The notes under the pieces were generated by a model. That model worked only from the letters and a program-made list of their open reading frames with translations. It was not told the origin of the DNA and ran no database searches. From assembly GCA_034359265.1 (NCBI GenBank), contig CP136892.1:8728501-8792500 (forward strand): 64,000 nucleotides of DNA. Reading direction: 5' to 3'. The stretch is from Canna indica. Lineage: Eukaryota; Streptophyta; Magnoliopsida; Zingiberales; Cannaceae. This document shows positions 49,191 to 60,744 of the stretch, in pieces. Both the position numbers and the translations under genes were made by a program. Every line of letters starts with the position of its first letter. The first letter of the stretch is position 1.

Positions 49191-50393
49191 TTCTCATATA
49201 ACAGAAATAATGTCAAGAAGAGATTCTAATGGAATCATGGAGAACAAGAAAGAAAAGCAACTATTTGTTTAAGACCTCAGATGTGACCTATTAGAAAAAA
49301 ACATAGACAAAGAAGTGGATTTGTATTTGATATAAATGATAACCATGGCATTTGACCTGAGAGAGAGAAATCAAGTTCAGATATTCTGAATTGTGAAATG
49401 TCCACGATTTGATGGTTGCTTCCTCAGTGCTACTTATCTTGGAACAATGATTCTTCCCTTACAATTAGCAATATAAAACTGAAACTTCGAACAAGAACAA
49501 CACAATTACACTATTACCTCGATTACATCCTCATCTCTTTCTTTCTTTCTAAATTATATTATAAACAAAACTACAAAATTGTGACAATTTCAAGGACATC
49601 TATTTCAGGAAGAAATTATATAATGGAAAATATAAAAAATAGAATAAACCAAGGTGGTAATGCTTATCATACACTTTTTAGTAGCATTCCAGTAGTCCAG
49701 TGAAAACAGGATATGATTGTAGGAAAAGTATCAGCATCGATGAAATAGTACCTAGCACCATGAAGCAAGTCCAAGAGTTTTTCCAGTTTTTCTTTAGTGA
49801 AAAGAAATGTATGTTTGTTTAATTACTCATCAACACACTAAAAGGTGGCCACATATAACACTATTCAGCAGGAACAGACAAGAATGCACAGCCCATCTTT
49901 CAAATAGAAAAAAATGCATCAGCAGAAACACATCTAATGGTCATACACCTCCCTTAAGCAGACAAAAGAAATCTATCAACACAACAATCAACATTAAAAA
50001 TAAAACACATTTATGGTCATATTGGATAAAAACTTCAATTGAGAAAAAATTCCAAATGTCTATACAACAAAAATCTGGACAAACCATACAACATATTCAA
50101 TGGTTGTCCATTACAGTGGATTTTTATAAAACTTTGATATATTAGTAACATCAAAAAGTTAATTTTTATTGAAAAATCAATTAACTTGGAGCTATTAGCT
50201 TGTAAACACGTTGTTTTACCTTGAGAAGCAAGAGCATGGTATACTCAATGAAAGGTAGCAGGGCATAATGCATTATAGCAGTCTGGCATGTAATTCCATT
50301 ATAGGTCCACTGCATTTAGGCATAATGGACGAATGCACTCCACAAGATGGTGGGAGGTCAAGTGACTAAGTAAGATCTGTCCATAATTACTTG
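49191..50393. other. intergenic sequence downstream of the maturase gene
   Basis: AT-rich, with no recognised coding sequence. The part nearest 50393 is probably the maturase 3' UTR. I could not extend the EFR3 exon copy into this stretch. Confidence 0.45.
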
Positions 50394-52649
50394 CTACACA
50401 TCCACAAAAGAGGTGCAATCAATGTCTTGAAGACAGATATTCCCTAATAATAGGTCACTTGCATGTTTTGAACAAAGTGGAAGGCACTTCTTATTTAGGC
50501 TCTCGTGTATAGCACCTAACCCTGGTACCCACTTGTTCTCATTAAGGGGATCCACATTTAGGCGGTTTTGGAGCAAACGTATTCTATATAGAATAGTATC
50601 AGTCTGAGCACAGAAATGGGCCAAGCAGGGAAAAGATGACTCATCTGTTGCTAATCTAACCAACATCAGAGTTAAGGCACCATCCACAGGCCTTGGATCA
50701 GAGAGGTTCTTATCTCCCATCATCTTCACTTCCCTTTCAGTTGGGAAGTCCACTGCTTCGATTCCATGTGCATCAGCAACCTTCAGGTCTTTAGTATAAT
50801 GACTAATGGCCTGGCGCTTTGTGGCCTCATGCTTTTCTGCCAGTGTCAAGAAACATGAGAACCTCAAGTGATAGGTGACAATTGTCTTCACCATTTTAAA
50901 GTTTCGGCAACAACAGAAGAACTCCAACCATCTCCTCCCAACACCAGCATACCACTTTATTATATCAGCATCATCCAAACAGATGAGCAACTTTATTGGT
51001 CTTGGCCTCCCCATGGAATTTGTAAATCCAGCCAATTTGACAGTCCTCCTTACAAGCAGCATAGGTGCATTCACCCTCATTTTCAATTCTGTCAAATCCT
51101 CCACCGTCCTCTTAGCATATTTCCTCTCGTCTTCTTCGGCTAGCCTTTCCTCTTCTTCGATGACCTTAGTAGCACTGACAGGCATCAAATATTTGTCAAC
51201 CTTCTCCTGAAATTGGTCATAGGATTCCACCAGTTCAGCTGGCAATTGATCCCTAATCCTCTTCAAAGAAAAGAAATCACCAGTAGTGAGCATCCGGTGC
51301 CAATGCCAGCAATCCTCTGTAGACTTGAAATACTCTGCCACTACCTCATTTGCCCAATTTTCAAAGACCGTTTTAACCTCACTCTCTATGCGAAAACTAA
51401 ATTCAAACTCATGCCCACGTATGAGTTTCTTAAACAAATGATTCAAAATCTTCAAACCGAGTTTCTTCCGTCTAGTCTCACGAGCATTCCTTAATTCCAG
51501 AGCCCTTGCTGCCTTCCTCTTGAGATACTTCTTCTTTGCCCGAATGGCCTTCTCGGACATGGGTGGATGCAAAACAGAAGGGAGAACGGCCTGAAGCTCC
51601 ACTCCAAGAAAATTCATCTTCTCAGAGACAGCACTATGGATTGAAGTCTTCAACCTATTGACTTTGAGATCCAAATACTCCTCTAAAAACTTCAAGATCT
51701 TGTCTTTGATATCCATTGTAAACAATTTCGAGCCAGAAGTGATCACCAATATCTCATCCAGATATCTCACTGCACAAACCCTAACTGGTTTATGAAGAAC
51801 CCTGGACATCCCATTCTCTTCAATACCACCGAGCCGTGGGTTCTTTTTGTGGACTTCAGCTCTGAAGTCTTCAATCTCCCGATCAAGGGCATCAAAGTAA
51901 ATGTTGAGTATAATGGCACTCAGATCACTCTCCTGAGGGAACCCGCGGGCCAATCCAACTCCTCCGAGCTCGACGGCAATAGCCTGAGAGTCAAAAAGGC
52001 GCTTGACAAGGGAAACGAGAGCTGGGTCATCGATCTTCTCCTCTAAAACAGTAGCCAGGCGGTGGAGGTGGCGAGGGCTGAAGGGTTGGCGTTGGAGGGC
52101 GACCTGAAACCACCAAGTTGGGTTTTGGACAGCAGTCTTGAGGTAGCGGATGGCAGTATGACGGCCCATGGACTCCCGACCGCCGTAGGCGAAGGTGGCA
52201 AACCTCTTCTCATAGACGACCTCGAGAGCCATCCGGACGGCCTCCACGACGACCTTAACCTTGAGATTGGGGACCGTGAGGGCGTCCCCTTTCTTCCTGG
52301 AGGGCAGCAGAGTGGCGCAGTTGGCGGAAGGGTCGAGTACGCCGAGGCGGAGTTCATCGGCAAGGGCATAGATGGAGAAAGGCAGCGCAATGGGGGAGGG
52401 CGGAGGAAATGAGGGGTTGGCACGGGAGAGGAGGCGGGACACGGCGGCTGCGAGGACGGACGGAGATGCTACAACAGAGGATAGGAGATGACAGAATCTT
52501 CCGGCGCGGTACTGGCGGAGGACGAGGGATTCGAGGTCGGAGGGGGAGATGGGAGTCGGGGTTTGAATAAGGGATTTTGAAGAAGAGGAGAGGTAACGAA
52601 TCGTATAAGGTAGAGACCTGAGAAACCAATATTTGAGCCCGAAAAGCAT
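50394..52649 (-). CDS. nuclear-encoded mitochondrial group II intron maturase (nMAT type), single exon
   Basis: An uninterrupted 751-residue frame. The N-terminus (MLFGLKYWFLRSLPYTIRYL, then a Ser run) is basic and Ser-rich, as in mitochondrial presequences. Residues about 125-370 are a degenerate group II reverse transcriptase domain (GGRESMGRHTAIRYLK, GFPQESDLSAIILNIYFDAL, NFLGVELQ). The catalytic YADD motif is replaced by YLDE at 296-299. Residues about 420-640 form the maturase domain X (NSMGRPRPIKLLICLDDADI, FSCFLTLAEKHEATKRQAIS). The C-terminal part (LPLCSKHASDLLLG...LQDIDCTSFVDV) looks like the decayed endonuclease-related tail of nMAT3/4-like proteins. By family knowledge these proteins bind and splice mitochondrial group II introns, many in complex I transcripts. 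Overall features fit nMAT3 best, but I have not aligned it to all four plant nMATs. Confidence 0.9.
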   Translation of the reverse strand: MLFGLKYWFLRSLPYTIRYLSSSSKSLIQTPTPISPSDLESLVLRQYRAGRFCHLLSSVVASPSVLAAAVSRLLSRANPSFPPPSPIALPFSIYALADELRLGVLDPSANCATLLPSRKKGDALTVPNLKVKVVVEAVRMALEVVYEKRFATFAYGGRESMGRHTAIRYLKTAVQNPTWWFQVALQRQPFSPRHLHRLATVLEEKIDDPALVSLVKRLFDSQAIAVELGGVGLARGFPQESDLSAIILNIYFDALDREIEDFRAEVHKKNPRLGGIEENGMSRVLHKPVRVCAVRYLDEILVITSGSKLFTMDIKDKILKFLEEYLDLKVNRLKTSIHSAVSEKMNFLGVELQAVLPSVLHPPMSEKAIRAKKKYLKRKAARALELRNARETRRKKLGLKILNHLFKKLIRGHEFEFSFRIESEVKTVFENWANEVVAEYFKSTEDCWHWHRMLTTGDFFSLKRIRDQLPAELVESYDQFQEKVDKYLMPVSATKVIEEEERLAEEDERKYAKRTVEDLTELKMRVNAPMLLVRRTVKLAGFTNSMGRPRPIKLLICLDDADIIKWYAGVGRRWLEFFCCCRNFKMVKTIVTYHLRFSCFLTLAEKHEATKRQAISHYTKDLKVADAHGIEAVDFPTEREVKMMGDKNLSDPRPVDGALTLMLVRLATDESSFPCLAHFCAQTDTILYRIRLLQNRLNVDPLNENKWVPGLGAIHESLNKKCLPLCSKHASDLLLGNICLQDIDCTSFVDV

Positions 52650-53265
52650 CGAACTTCACGGGCGGCGGTCTGTACGGCGTCGGCTGCGTCGGCCGCGAAG
52701 TAAAGCGAGAAGGAAGATGGGTGGGGATATATTTTACTCTTTTATTCGTTATATCTACGAGAGGCGGGCGGGAGAAGAGAGCGAACGGCTGAAGCGGTCT
52801 AACTCGGTCGCGTTGAGTCGGGTTTAACATGGGACTAAACCCGGGTTATACAGATATTACCCGACTTTTCATACGATTTTTCTTTCGGATTTATCTTTTT
52901 TTTCAAGGAAAAGAAATTTGTATTTATCGGAGGAGAAAGGAGGAGAAAAACGATTATGATGGCCAAAATATAACAATTTTGGTAGGATTTTATTATCTAA
53001 TACATATGATATGCTTCTACAGCTAAATCAATGCAGGGTCTTCTAGGTGGCGTTTGGTGCATTGCTTTTTAAATTATCAAATAATTTAAATTATTTTTCA
53101 GATAGATTGTCACTAAAAAAATTATGGATAATATAGAATATAGTATTTGATATGTACATGTAATATTATGATAAAATTACTAAAATTCACATAGACATAT
53201 TTAGTATAACAAATACATTACCAAGTAATGAAATATATTTTTTAAAAATATTCTTTTCACAAATA
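52650..53265. other. promoter side of the maturase gene
   Basis: The first 180 bases are GC-rich and may hold the 5' leader. From about 53040 the sequence turns AT-rich with no recognised gene. Confidence 0.4.
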
Positions 53266-53450
53266 TATTATAATATTATAATTAATCATATTATATTATA
53301 TAATATATATAATATTATATAGTATAATAATATAAATAATATATATAATATAATATATATAATATATATAATATAATATATATAATATATATAATATAAT
53401 ATATATAATATAATATATATAATATAATATAATATTGTAATATTATTATA
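53266..53450. repeat. TATAATATA-type AT microsatellite/minisatellite
   Basis: About 185 bases consist almost only of A and T, with repeated ATATAATATA units, some in a 20-base higher-order pattern. It can form strong local hairpins. Confidence 0.9.
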
Positions 53451-54491
53451 ATATTATGTCATGAGAGAAGTCGTGTGAGGAGGAAAGAACTTGTAAAAAA
53501 GCTAGAGTTTAAGAAGTGCAATTTTGTCCTAAAAATTAATTCACGATTACCACTTCAGAGGTAATCCACATAGATACCTCTTCATTGAGCAATCTGAATT
53601 ACTTTGATGACAATCTGAATTACCAAGGCAATCCATATTACCCGCACAAGTGAGACACCAAACAAGATAATGTGTGAGATCCAAATAATTTAAAGACAAA
53701 ATTATGAGTAGTCTAGATGAATTACCTCATACCAAATACCTCCCTAATATTTCTTTCATGCTAATCCATTAATCTCCAAATCATGATCAAAGAATATTTT
53801 TGTAACATTTCCCGCTTATTCTCGATTGAGGTTATCTCCCAAGGCTAGTAGTTTAAGGGGAAACGAGGATACGAGTTCTGCTCAAGAAATTTGTACCAAC
53901 CATCTATAGCGAAGGTTCAGCTAAGGAATAAATCTGAATGAGATTCGTCGAAACTGTAGTAGAGAATGCAGGTTGGACAAACTTGCATTCACCAAGTTAG
54001 TCGTTTGTCTTTGGTTGAAAGCATGTGTTTCAGAGCAAGCCAATTCATTAGTGAAATAGACTCTATACCAGATGTACTTAGAAGCGATGTCACCAAGACC
54101 ACAAAAATTGAAAAGTTGATATCGAGATTCAGTAGAAAATTGTCCATGGTCAGGCCGTTTCTAGGTGATCTTATCCTCGCTTTCACCATGCAAGTATGGT
54201 TCAAGATCGTTCCATAGAAGTAAGATAAATGTTGTAGGAACGTAATTAGTGAATTGTATGTACGACCCGTTGGTCTCACCAGACTACAACGTATTTACAA
54301 ATTTTGAGATCAGTACTTTTTAAATTTATATCAATTATAGTCTTCAGTTAATTATCTGTCAAGTTAACATTAGTTGTAGATGTGGAATATCTACATGTAT
54401 CACAACATGTCATGTTGGTCAAAAGTTTTAAGAAGACACTTCAGCAGAATATGAACTCTCTCTCCTTTCAAAAAAAAAGAAGAAAAAGAAT
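53451..54491. other. repeat-like sequence of unknown type
   Basis: From about 53800 (TGTAACATTTCCCGCTTATT) to 54300 the base composition is more even and reminiscent of a decayed LTR. I found no second end, PBS or duplication. There is no recognisable protein in the short frames here. Confidence 0.3.
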
Positions 54492-55557
54492 AGGAAAAAA
54501 ATACAAAAATATCTTTAACGTTTTTCACAAGTATTAAAATACTCCTAAAATTTTTTTGGGATCAAAAATATCTCTTACGTTATGAAATTGGGTACAAAAA
54601 TATCTCTATAAGTAAACAACGTTAATTGAGAGATAACATAGTTGACGTGGCTGATGACTGAGACTGATAACGTGGACATGTGACGTGCATGCAGACCAAG
54701 ATATTTTCTCACGAGTACTAAAATGTTCCCGACGTTTTCTCACAAGTACTAAAATATCCCTAACGTTTTCTCACGGGTACTAAAATACCCATAATATTTA
54801 TCTTGGAGCTAAAATACCCCTAAGATTATTAAAAATGGTACAAAAATAACACTAGACTAACTTTTATTAGGTGAGACTTAACGGAGATGTCGTGGATACT
54901 GAAAGAGATTTTAACTTTACACGTGGTGCACATGCAGAGAGCAAAAAAATCAAAAATTCGATTAATTGAAAAATCGGTTTGAAACTGAACCAAAATTTTT
55001 GATTAACCGATTTGATAGCTAGCTAGTTTCAGTTTCAGTTTTCAATTTCTTATGTGTCGCTTACGTGGCAAATTACTCTTTACATATGTGCCACGTGTAA
55101 AATCAATATTTTTGTCAGCATCCACGACATCTCCGTTAAGTCTCACCTAACAAAAGTTAGTCTGATGTCATTTTTGTACCATTTTCAATAACCACAGAGG
55201 TATTTTAACTCCAAAATAAATGTTATGAGTATTTTAGTACCCGTGAGAAAACGTTAAGGATATTTTTGTACCTGTGAGAAAATATTAGATGCATTTTACT
55301 ATTTGTGAGAAAACGTTAAGGGTATTTTAGTACCTGTGAGAAAATATCTTGGTCTGCATGTGCGCCACATGTCCACATCATCAGTCTTAGTCATCAACCA
55401 CGTCAGTTCTATTATCTCTCGATTAACTTCTTTTACCTATACAAATATTTTTGTACCCAATTTCATAACATAAGAGATATTTTTGATTCGAAAAAAAATT
55501 TAGGAGTATTTTAGTCCCCGTGAGAAAATGTTAAGAATATTTTTTTTACCGTTTTCC
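54492..55557. mobile_element. 1.07-kb fold-back (long inverted repeat) element
   Basis: The left arm (about 54492-54947) and right arm (about 55060-55557) are inverted copies over some 450 bases, around a central spacer of about 110 bases. Matching pairs include GACCAAGATATTTTCTCACG with TGTGAGAAAATATCTTGGTC, and GTGAGACTTAACGGAGATGT with ACATCTCCGTTAAGTCTCAC counterparts (exact apart from a T/C). Each arm contains tandem units with the phrase TTTTCTCACAAGTACTAAAATA, or its complement, three or four times. The ends are GGAAAA. No coding sequence is present. A relative is at 37480-38080. Confidence 0.85.
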
Positions 55558-56176
55558 AAAAAATATGAACTTTCTCCGCGTGTTAATATATATTAGCTTA
55601 CTACGTTGAGAATTGCTGATGTGAAAAAAAAATAAATAGAATAATTAAACTCTCGAAAAATTATTTTTTCCCTTATTCACATTTGTTTATCACGCTATTA
55701 ATTTTTTCCTTATAAGCAATGCCTATACCGTGGTATTAAAGAATTTAATATAAAGTCATTGTTGAATATAATATCAATTGTACTCAATATGCTTATTTGA
55801 AAAATTCTGTTTTTTTTTTTTTTGAAAAATTATGTGTTTAGACTTTTTGAATTTTACTATTGAATCCATAATTTATTACGGTTGACATAATCAAGTGTTC
55901 GTGTCGTTTGTTTATCAATTCAAAATTCTTAGACTCGCCTCTTTAAAAAATATGTTTCACACCTCAATATTAATGACAAATTTTACATAGTCATTATTAG
56001 GGAGAGCAACATATGAGATAGGTGAATCATCTAATATTGGACCGATATTCTATACCAAAATATAATTTTGGATGATTAAGTGGTCAATTTATGTATATTG
56101 ACCACTGTGATAATATTGAGTCATCGATGCCCACACTTTTGCATTGAATCCTGAAGATGCAGTGGCAATTGAATCA
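55558..56176. other. AT-rich spacer, nothing recognised
   Basis: AT-rich with a T run near 55810. No gene or repeat with definable ends was seen. Confidence 0.5.
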
Positions 56177-57759
56177 TCTAATATAATCTTAAGTTTTTAA
56201 TATTGATCTTAATCTCGATTTTGATGATAATAAACTCAGAACTAATGCTTCATTGAGAAATAATTCGGATTCCAAGTTGAGTAGTGCATGCGACGTCTGC
56301 GATCGAAAGATCGATGCAAAATTGGAAAACTCAAGTGGACTTTGATTGGTGCTCGAAAAGCCGTATGAAGCTAGAGTCTAGGGTTTTGTGTCTAGTTATA
56401 TTGTATAATCCTCAAAATATATATTGATGATGAATAAAACAAACCCGAAACCCGAAACTCGGATCGTGACTCGAACTCGCGCTGAAAATTTACACAATGC
56501 GATGAGTCAAATGGTCGAAAATAGTGTCATTTCCACCCGTTGAACTCGAGCCTCTTTGTGTTGTTTGCCTATTTAAACACCTTACCTGCCATCCTATGAG
56601 TCTCTAACGATACTTGAGCTATCCTATTAATGTGTGTGATGTAAGAAAAAATCAATGTCATAATAATTATATGAATTTAAGAATACCAATTGTAAATAGA
56701 TAAAGGAAAGATCTTACTTGAAGATATAGAAATACAGCGGAAGTAATTTTTTGAATCTCCAGGAATAACTAGATCTTCCTCTACACTACTCTCTCAAAAG
56801 GCTCTGCTTTGATGGGAAAAATAACAATGAGCTAGGGTTTCTAATCCCTTATTCTCACACGTGTGGAGAGGGGACCTAGCCTCTATTTATAATTGATTAA
56901 ATGAGTCATCTCCATCACAGGTTTCATTAATCGGGCCTACACTTGACTAATCACACCAATCAAAATTAAGTGTTTCGAGCTCAAGTCACATGGATCAAAT
57001 TAAATGTGCCAATATGCATCTCAAATAGGATCATAAGATTAACCCGTTTAAATAAAAAAATATAATTGATCGTAGCCCACAAAAAGAATATTTAAAAATA
57101 AAAAAAATTTAATTAAAAAATATTCTAACACGTGAACTTTGATTGAGCCAATCTTTTATAAACCCTAGTTTGAGCCTCAACTTCTTGATTGAAGCCTTGA
57201 TCATAGTAAGATTCATCATCAAAGGCATCAAGAGAAGCTAGATGTTTGTCTTCTGGAGCTAAGTGTGTTCGATTTCATTATTGCTCTATTTTAATTGTAT
57301 TTTGATTGAATTTTGTTATTATTAAAGTATTGTTTTTGACCTAGGTTGATTAGGTCAAGTATTTGGTGATTGTCTTGGTGTAGAGGCATAAGTCTATCTT
57401 TGTAAACTAAGTTTAGAGTGTTCTTAGAGAGTGAGTTGGGAAAGTGCCTTGGGGGAGAAGGCGGAGACCTAGTGGTGTAAAATTTCTCATTTTAAGAAAC
57501 TTCAATACTTAGTGGATTTAGATTGAAATTCTAAGTGAGGTGCTTAAGTAGTTGAGTATGCAGGATTGCCGAATCACTATAAATTCTTGTGTGTTAGCAT
57601 TATTAATTTTGCGTATGTTTACTTGATTTATTACTTGCTTCCATACTTATTTGATTTAACTTATGAATTGCCTAAAATTATGAGAAATCGATTAAAACAA
57701 AACTTAGACTTAAGTTTTTATAGAAATACTATTCAATCTCTCTCTAGTGTTGTCATTCA
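56177..57759 (+). mobile_element. decayed Sirevirus-type LTR, plus orientation
   Basis: The opening has the LTR phrase TTAATCTCGATTTTGATGAT and TTCATTGAGAAATAATTCGG, the complements of the end blocks of the 3578-10539 LTRs. Near the end GAGGTGCTTAAGTAGTTGAG and CCGAATCACTATAAATTC match the complement of their ACTCCACTACCTAAGCACC and TTTATAGTGGTTCGG blocks. The final TCTCTAGTGTTGTCATTCA corresponds to the LTR terminus. The edges are approximate because the copy is old. Confidence 0.7.
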
Positions 57760-58650
57760 CTCCACGGGACGAAAGTACAATCAGAGCTATAATTAGAAAT
57801 AAAAATTGAATTACCAAATATTAAGATGATATAAAAAATTACAGATGAACTATTGTACAAAGATTATGATGAATACTCAGTTATCAACATTTACTCAACT
57901 ATTAACATTAAATCAAAATGTAATGTCACCGAGATATAATAGGATCGGTTTGTCAATTTTTTTCTCATAAAGCATTGCTTAAAAATAGAACGTTAAATAA
58001 GCCTTTTTATAAAATCAAAAATAATGATGAAGAAACTTGAATTAGGGTTGGATATCAATACTCAAAAGTAAAATAAGTTAGTAGATGAAACATCAATTGA
58101 AGAAGAAGTTACATCTATGCAAGAATGTTGTTCAGAATATCAATACACCATAGCTAGAAATAGGCCTAGAAAACAAATTATTCTTTCTAAAAGGTTTAGT
58201 GGCGATTTAGTTGCCTATATTTTAGCAGTTACAAATAAAACACTCACTTTATCAACCAAGTATATATGTAGATGCTAACAATAGCTATGGAGGAAGATAT
58301 GTAATCACTTTAAAGAAATGATATTTGGGATTTCGTGGAGTTTCCAAGGAACGAAATAGCTATTCGTTGATTGAGTGTTTAAGAGAAAGGTAGACATACC
58401 TAAAGTTGAAGATCAAATTTTAAAGAAAAGTTAGTTGCCAAAGGTTACAATCAAATTTCGAGTATAGACCTCATTGATGTTTTCTCTGTAAAGTATACCT
58501 ACAATCAAATTTCATGTTTTAATAAGTTTGGTTGATAGTGGAAACCTATAGCTTGAGTACGTGGATGTTAAAATGGTTTTATCACGTGACAAGTTAAATG
58601 AAGAAATGTATATACAAGAATGAGAGAGTTTTATACTTAGGTAGTGTTTG
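57760..58650 (+). pseudogene. decayed Ty1/copia interior with PBS trace and RT remnant
   Basis: Just after the LTR lies ACAATCAGAGCTATAATT, a worn primer binding site. From about 58120 the plus strand shows broken copia RT text in shifting frames: IWDFVE near 58325, LVAKGYNQISSIDLIDVFSV near 58432-58490, then a degraded LEQLDVKTAF region (EYVDVKMVL) and EEMYIQE near 58596. Frames shift several times. Gag, protease and integrase are absent. Confidence 0.7.
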
Positions 58651-59109
58651 ATTGGATGAAATAAATAGAGAATGAAATATTATTTTTTATGCCCCACTTA
58701 TCTCTTTATTTGATTGCAACTTATTGACAAGGAATATGTGTGCCATAAGGAATACTATTTTCCATGAATAGAGAATACTATTCCTTACCTCAATCCATGG
58801 AATAGTATTTCCTATCTATTCATTAATAAATTTTTCTATATTGTCCTTCAATATTTATAACTAAGGTTAACAGTTTAGGTCGAGGCATTAAAGCAGCCTA
58901 GGGAGCAACACCCAGACGAGTGCAATCATCACCGCTCAAAACATGACGAAGACAACCACCTCGAAAGAACTAAGAGGTCGACCTTTGTTTTTCGGGACGA
59001 GATCTCTCTCACACACCACCGGCAAGAAGAGAAAGGAACTAGGGTCACATAGACTGTTCCTTTCCCACCATCGACTCGGGACCCTTTGCCGAACATATTA
59101 TGACAGTTC
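58651..59109. other. spacer between transposon relics
   Basis: 58640-58860 carries a repetitive-looking stretch (GGAATAGTATTTCCTATC and inverted ATTCCATGG phrases), perhaps a MITE edge. No gene was recognised. Confidence 0.4.
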
Positions 59110-59668
59110 GTCTCCCCGACAACTTTAAACTATCGACCACTCTATAGCCTTACGACAACACCAACGATCCAACCACACACCTGATGATGTTCAGATCCAT
59201 CATGATTCTCAATGGCGCAACCAACTCCATACTCCATCGAGCTTTTCCCACCTTTTTATAGAAGGTCGCGCTACTTTAGTTCTCCACCCTCTCGCCAGGG
59301 TCAGTACGTACTTTTTAGGAGTTCTCCCATGCCTTCATCAATCAGTTCTCCTCATCTCGAATCTACTTCAAGATCGAGGACTCGCTCCACTATATCAAGC
59401 ATGGATAACATGACTTGCTGAGAGAGTACTTAAAAATATTCCACGCCGTAGCCATGGAAATATCCAACCTCAACCCACACGTCGAGTTATATTCTGTCAA
59501 GCATGATTTGAAACCTGAACAATTTGTTGACCAGATTGCTTTGGCCAAACCGAAGAGCATGGCCGAGTTCTGAGAACGGGTCGTATGCTATATAGGACAA
59601 AAACATCACCGAGAATAAAAAAGTCATCACCAAGGAAATCCAAGAGGCTAGGAAGGCCGACAGGCAGA
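59110..59668 (+). pseudogene. Ty3/gypsy gag relic
   Basis: In broken plus-strand frames the text follows the gypsy gag order: a DPTTHLMMFRSIM-like segment near 59170, then a segment ending RAFPTFL, EFSHAFINQFSSS near 59320-59350, LREYLKIFHAVAMEISNL near 59420-59470, and ALAKPKSMAEF near 59540-59572. Stops and frame changes occur throughout. It resembles Tat/Retand-type gags, but the lineage is an inference. Confidence 0.65.
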
Positions 59669-59669
59669 C

Positions 59670-60117
59670 TGTAATATTCAAAAATCTTAATAATAATATT
59701 TTATTCTTGAGTGGGGGATCGTGGGCCTTAGTTAGCGCGGATTGGCGGGAAGCTTCGGGATTAGACCCGAGTAAACATTTAATGTAGAGAAATTAAGAGA
59801 AATTTTATTTGTCTTATCTCTGTGATTTAGCATGCTAGGGTGATAGAGGGCCTCGAGGCAAATTTAGCGGTGCAATCAGATCTTGAATCGGAGTTAGAAC
59901 GGGTGAGTTATGGGCTATTTAAGTCGGATAGCTTAGGTAGGGGTATTTTGGTCTTTTGGACCCAATCGGTGTCTATAAATTAGATCCCGGGGGTGTGCAG
60001 CTAGGGGTTTTGAGCCGCACGCCACCAGAGGCAAAGGAGAGAGAGGGCGCCGTCGAGGAGGAGGAGCCGTCGGAGCTGGATTTTCGCGAGTTCGTCGGTG
60101 TCGATCGGGGGAAGATC
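59670..60117 (+). mobile_element. LTR-like fragment, cut by a CACTA element
   Basis: The fragment begins TGTAATATTCAAAAATC and later has a TATA-like CTATAAATTAGATC (about 59975-59988) followed by a GC-rich transcribed-looking leader, as in plant gypsy LTRs. It stops at the CACTA terminus at 60118. The other half would lie past the far CACTA end, outside the window. Confidence 0.5.
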
Positions 60118-60744
60118 CACTACAAGAAAAGAAGGTTTCACCGACGGATGTGTTACCAACCGATATTTTTTGTTGGTATTACCAACAAAATTACCAACAT
60201 ATACATATATCTGTTGGTAAATTTTAGAAAATCCTTATTTCTTTTCATTCCATCTTATTTTTCAGCCGACAAAAACTCGCGCCCTTACTTATTTTTTTCA
60301 ACCCGACGAAAATTTGCAGGCGCGCGACAAAAGTTTCCCTCTCCCCCTTTTGTCGTGCGATTCTTCTCCCGCGACGCTTCTTCATCCTTCTTCATCTGAC
60401 TGCCACCCGCGATCTCCCCTGCCACCTGCTCTCGTAGAGGCCCGTTTGTCGTGGGATTCTTCTCCAACCGCAGCGACTTCATCCGACGCTTCTTCCCTAC
60501 CACCCACGATCTCCCCTTCCACCCGCAACAAGCTCTCGCGGAGGCCTATCGCCAAGCTAGCTCCCCCCTGCCACCCACGATTCTTCCCCCATCCAACACT
60601 ATTGCAGGCCCCTTTCTTCCGATTTCTCTAGATTTGTGTTGATTTGAGGTAAATTTCTTTAATCTTAAATTTTATCCAGATTTCATAGATTATTCTTAGA
60701 GAGTTGTTATTGATTTCTTAGAGAGCCATGTTCTTGTTATTGAT

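Noticed and set aside
49416..50145. Two plus-strand frames of 95 and 112 codons
   Set aside because: AT-rich, with no recognisable domain and no codon pattern typical of genes; treated as intergenic.
52043..52830. Second minus-strand frames across the maturase N-terminus
   Set aside because: They overlap the well-supported maturase frame, are Pro/Ser/Arg-rich and arise from its GC-rich 5' part.
59956..60399. 147-codon plus-strand frame
   Set aside because: It runs across the LTR-like leader and the CACTA terminus, so it is a chance join of two elements.
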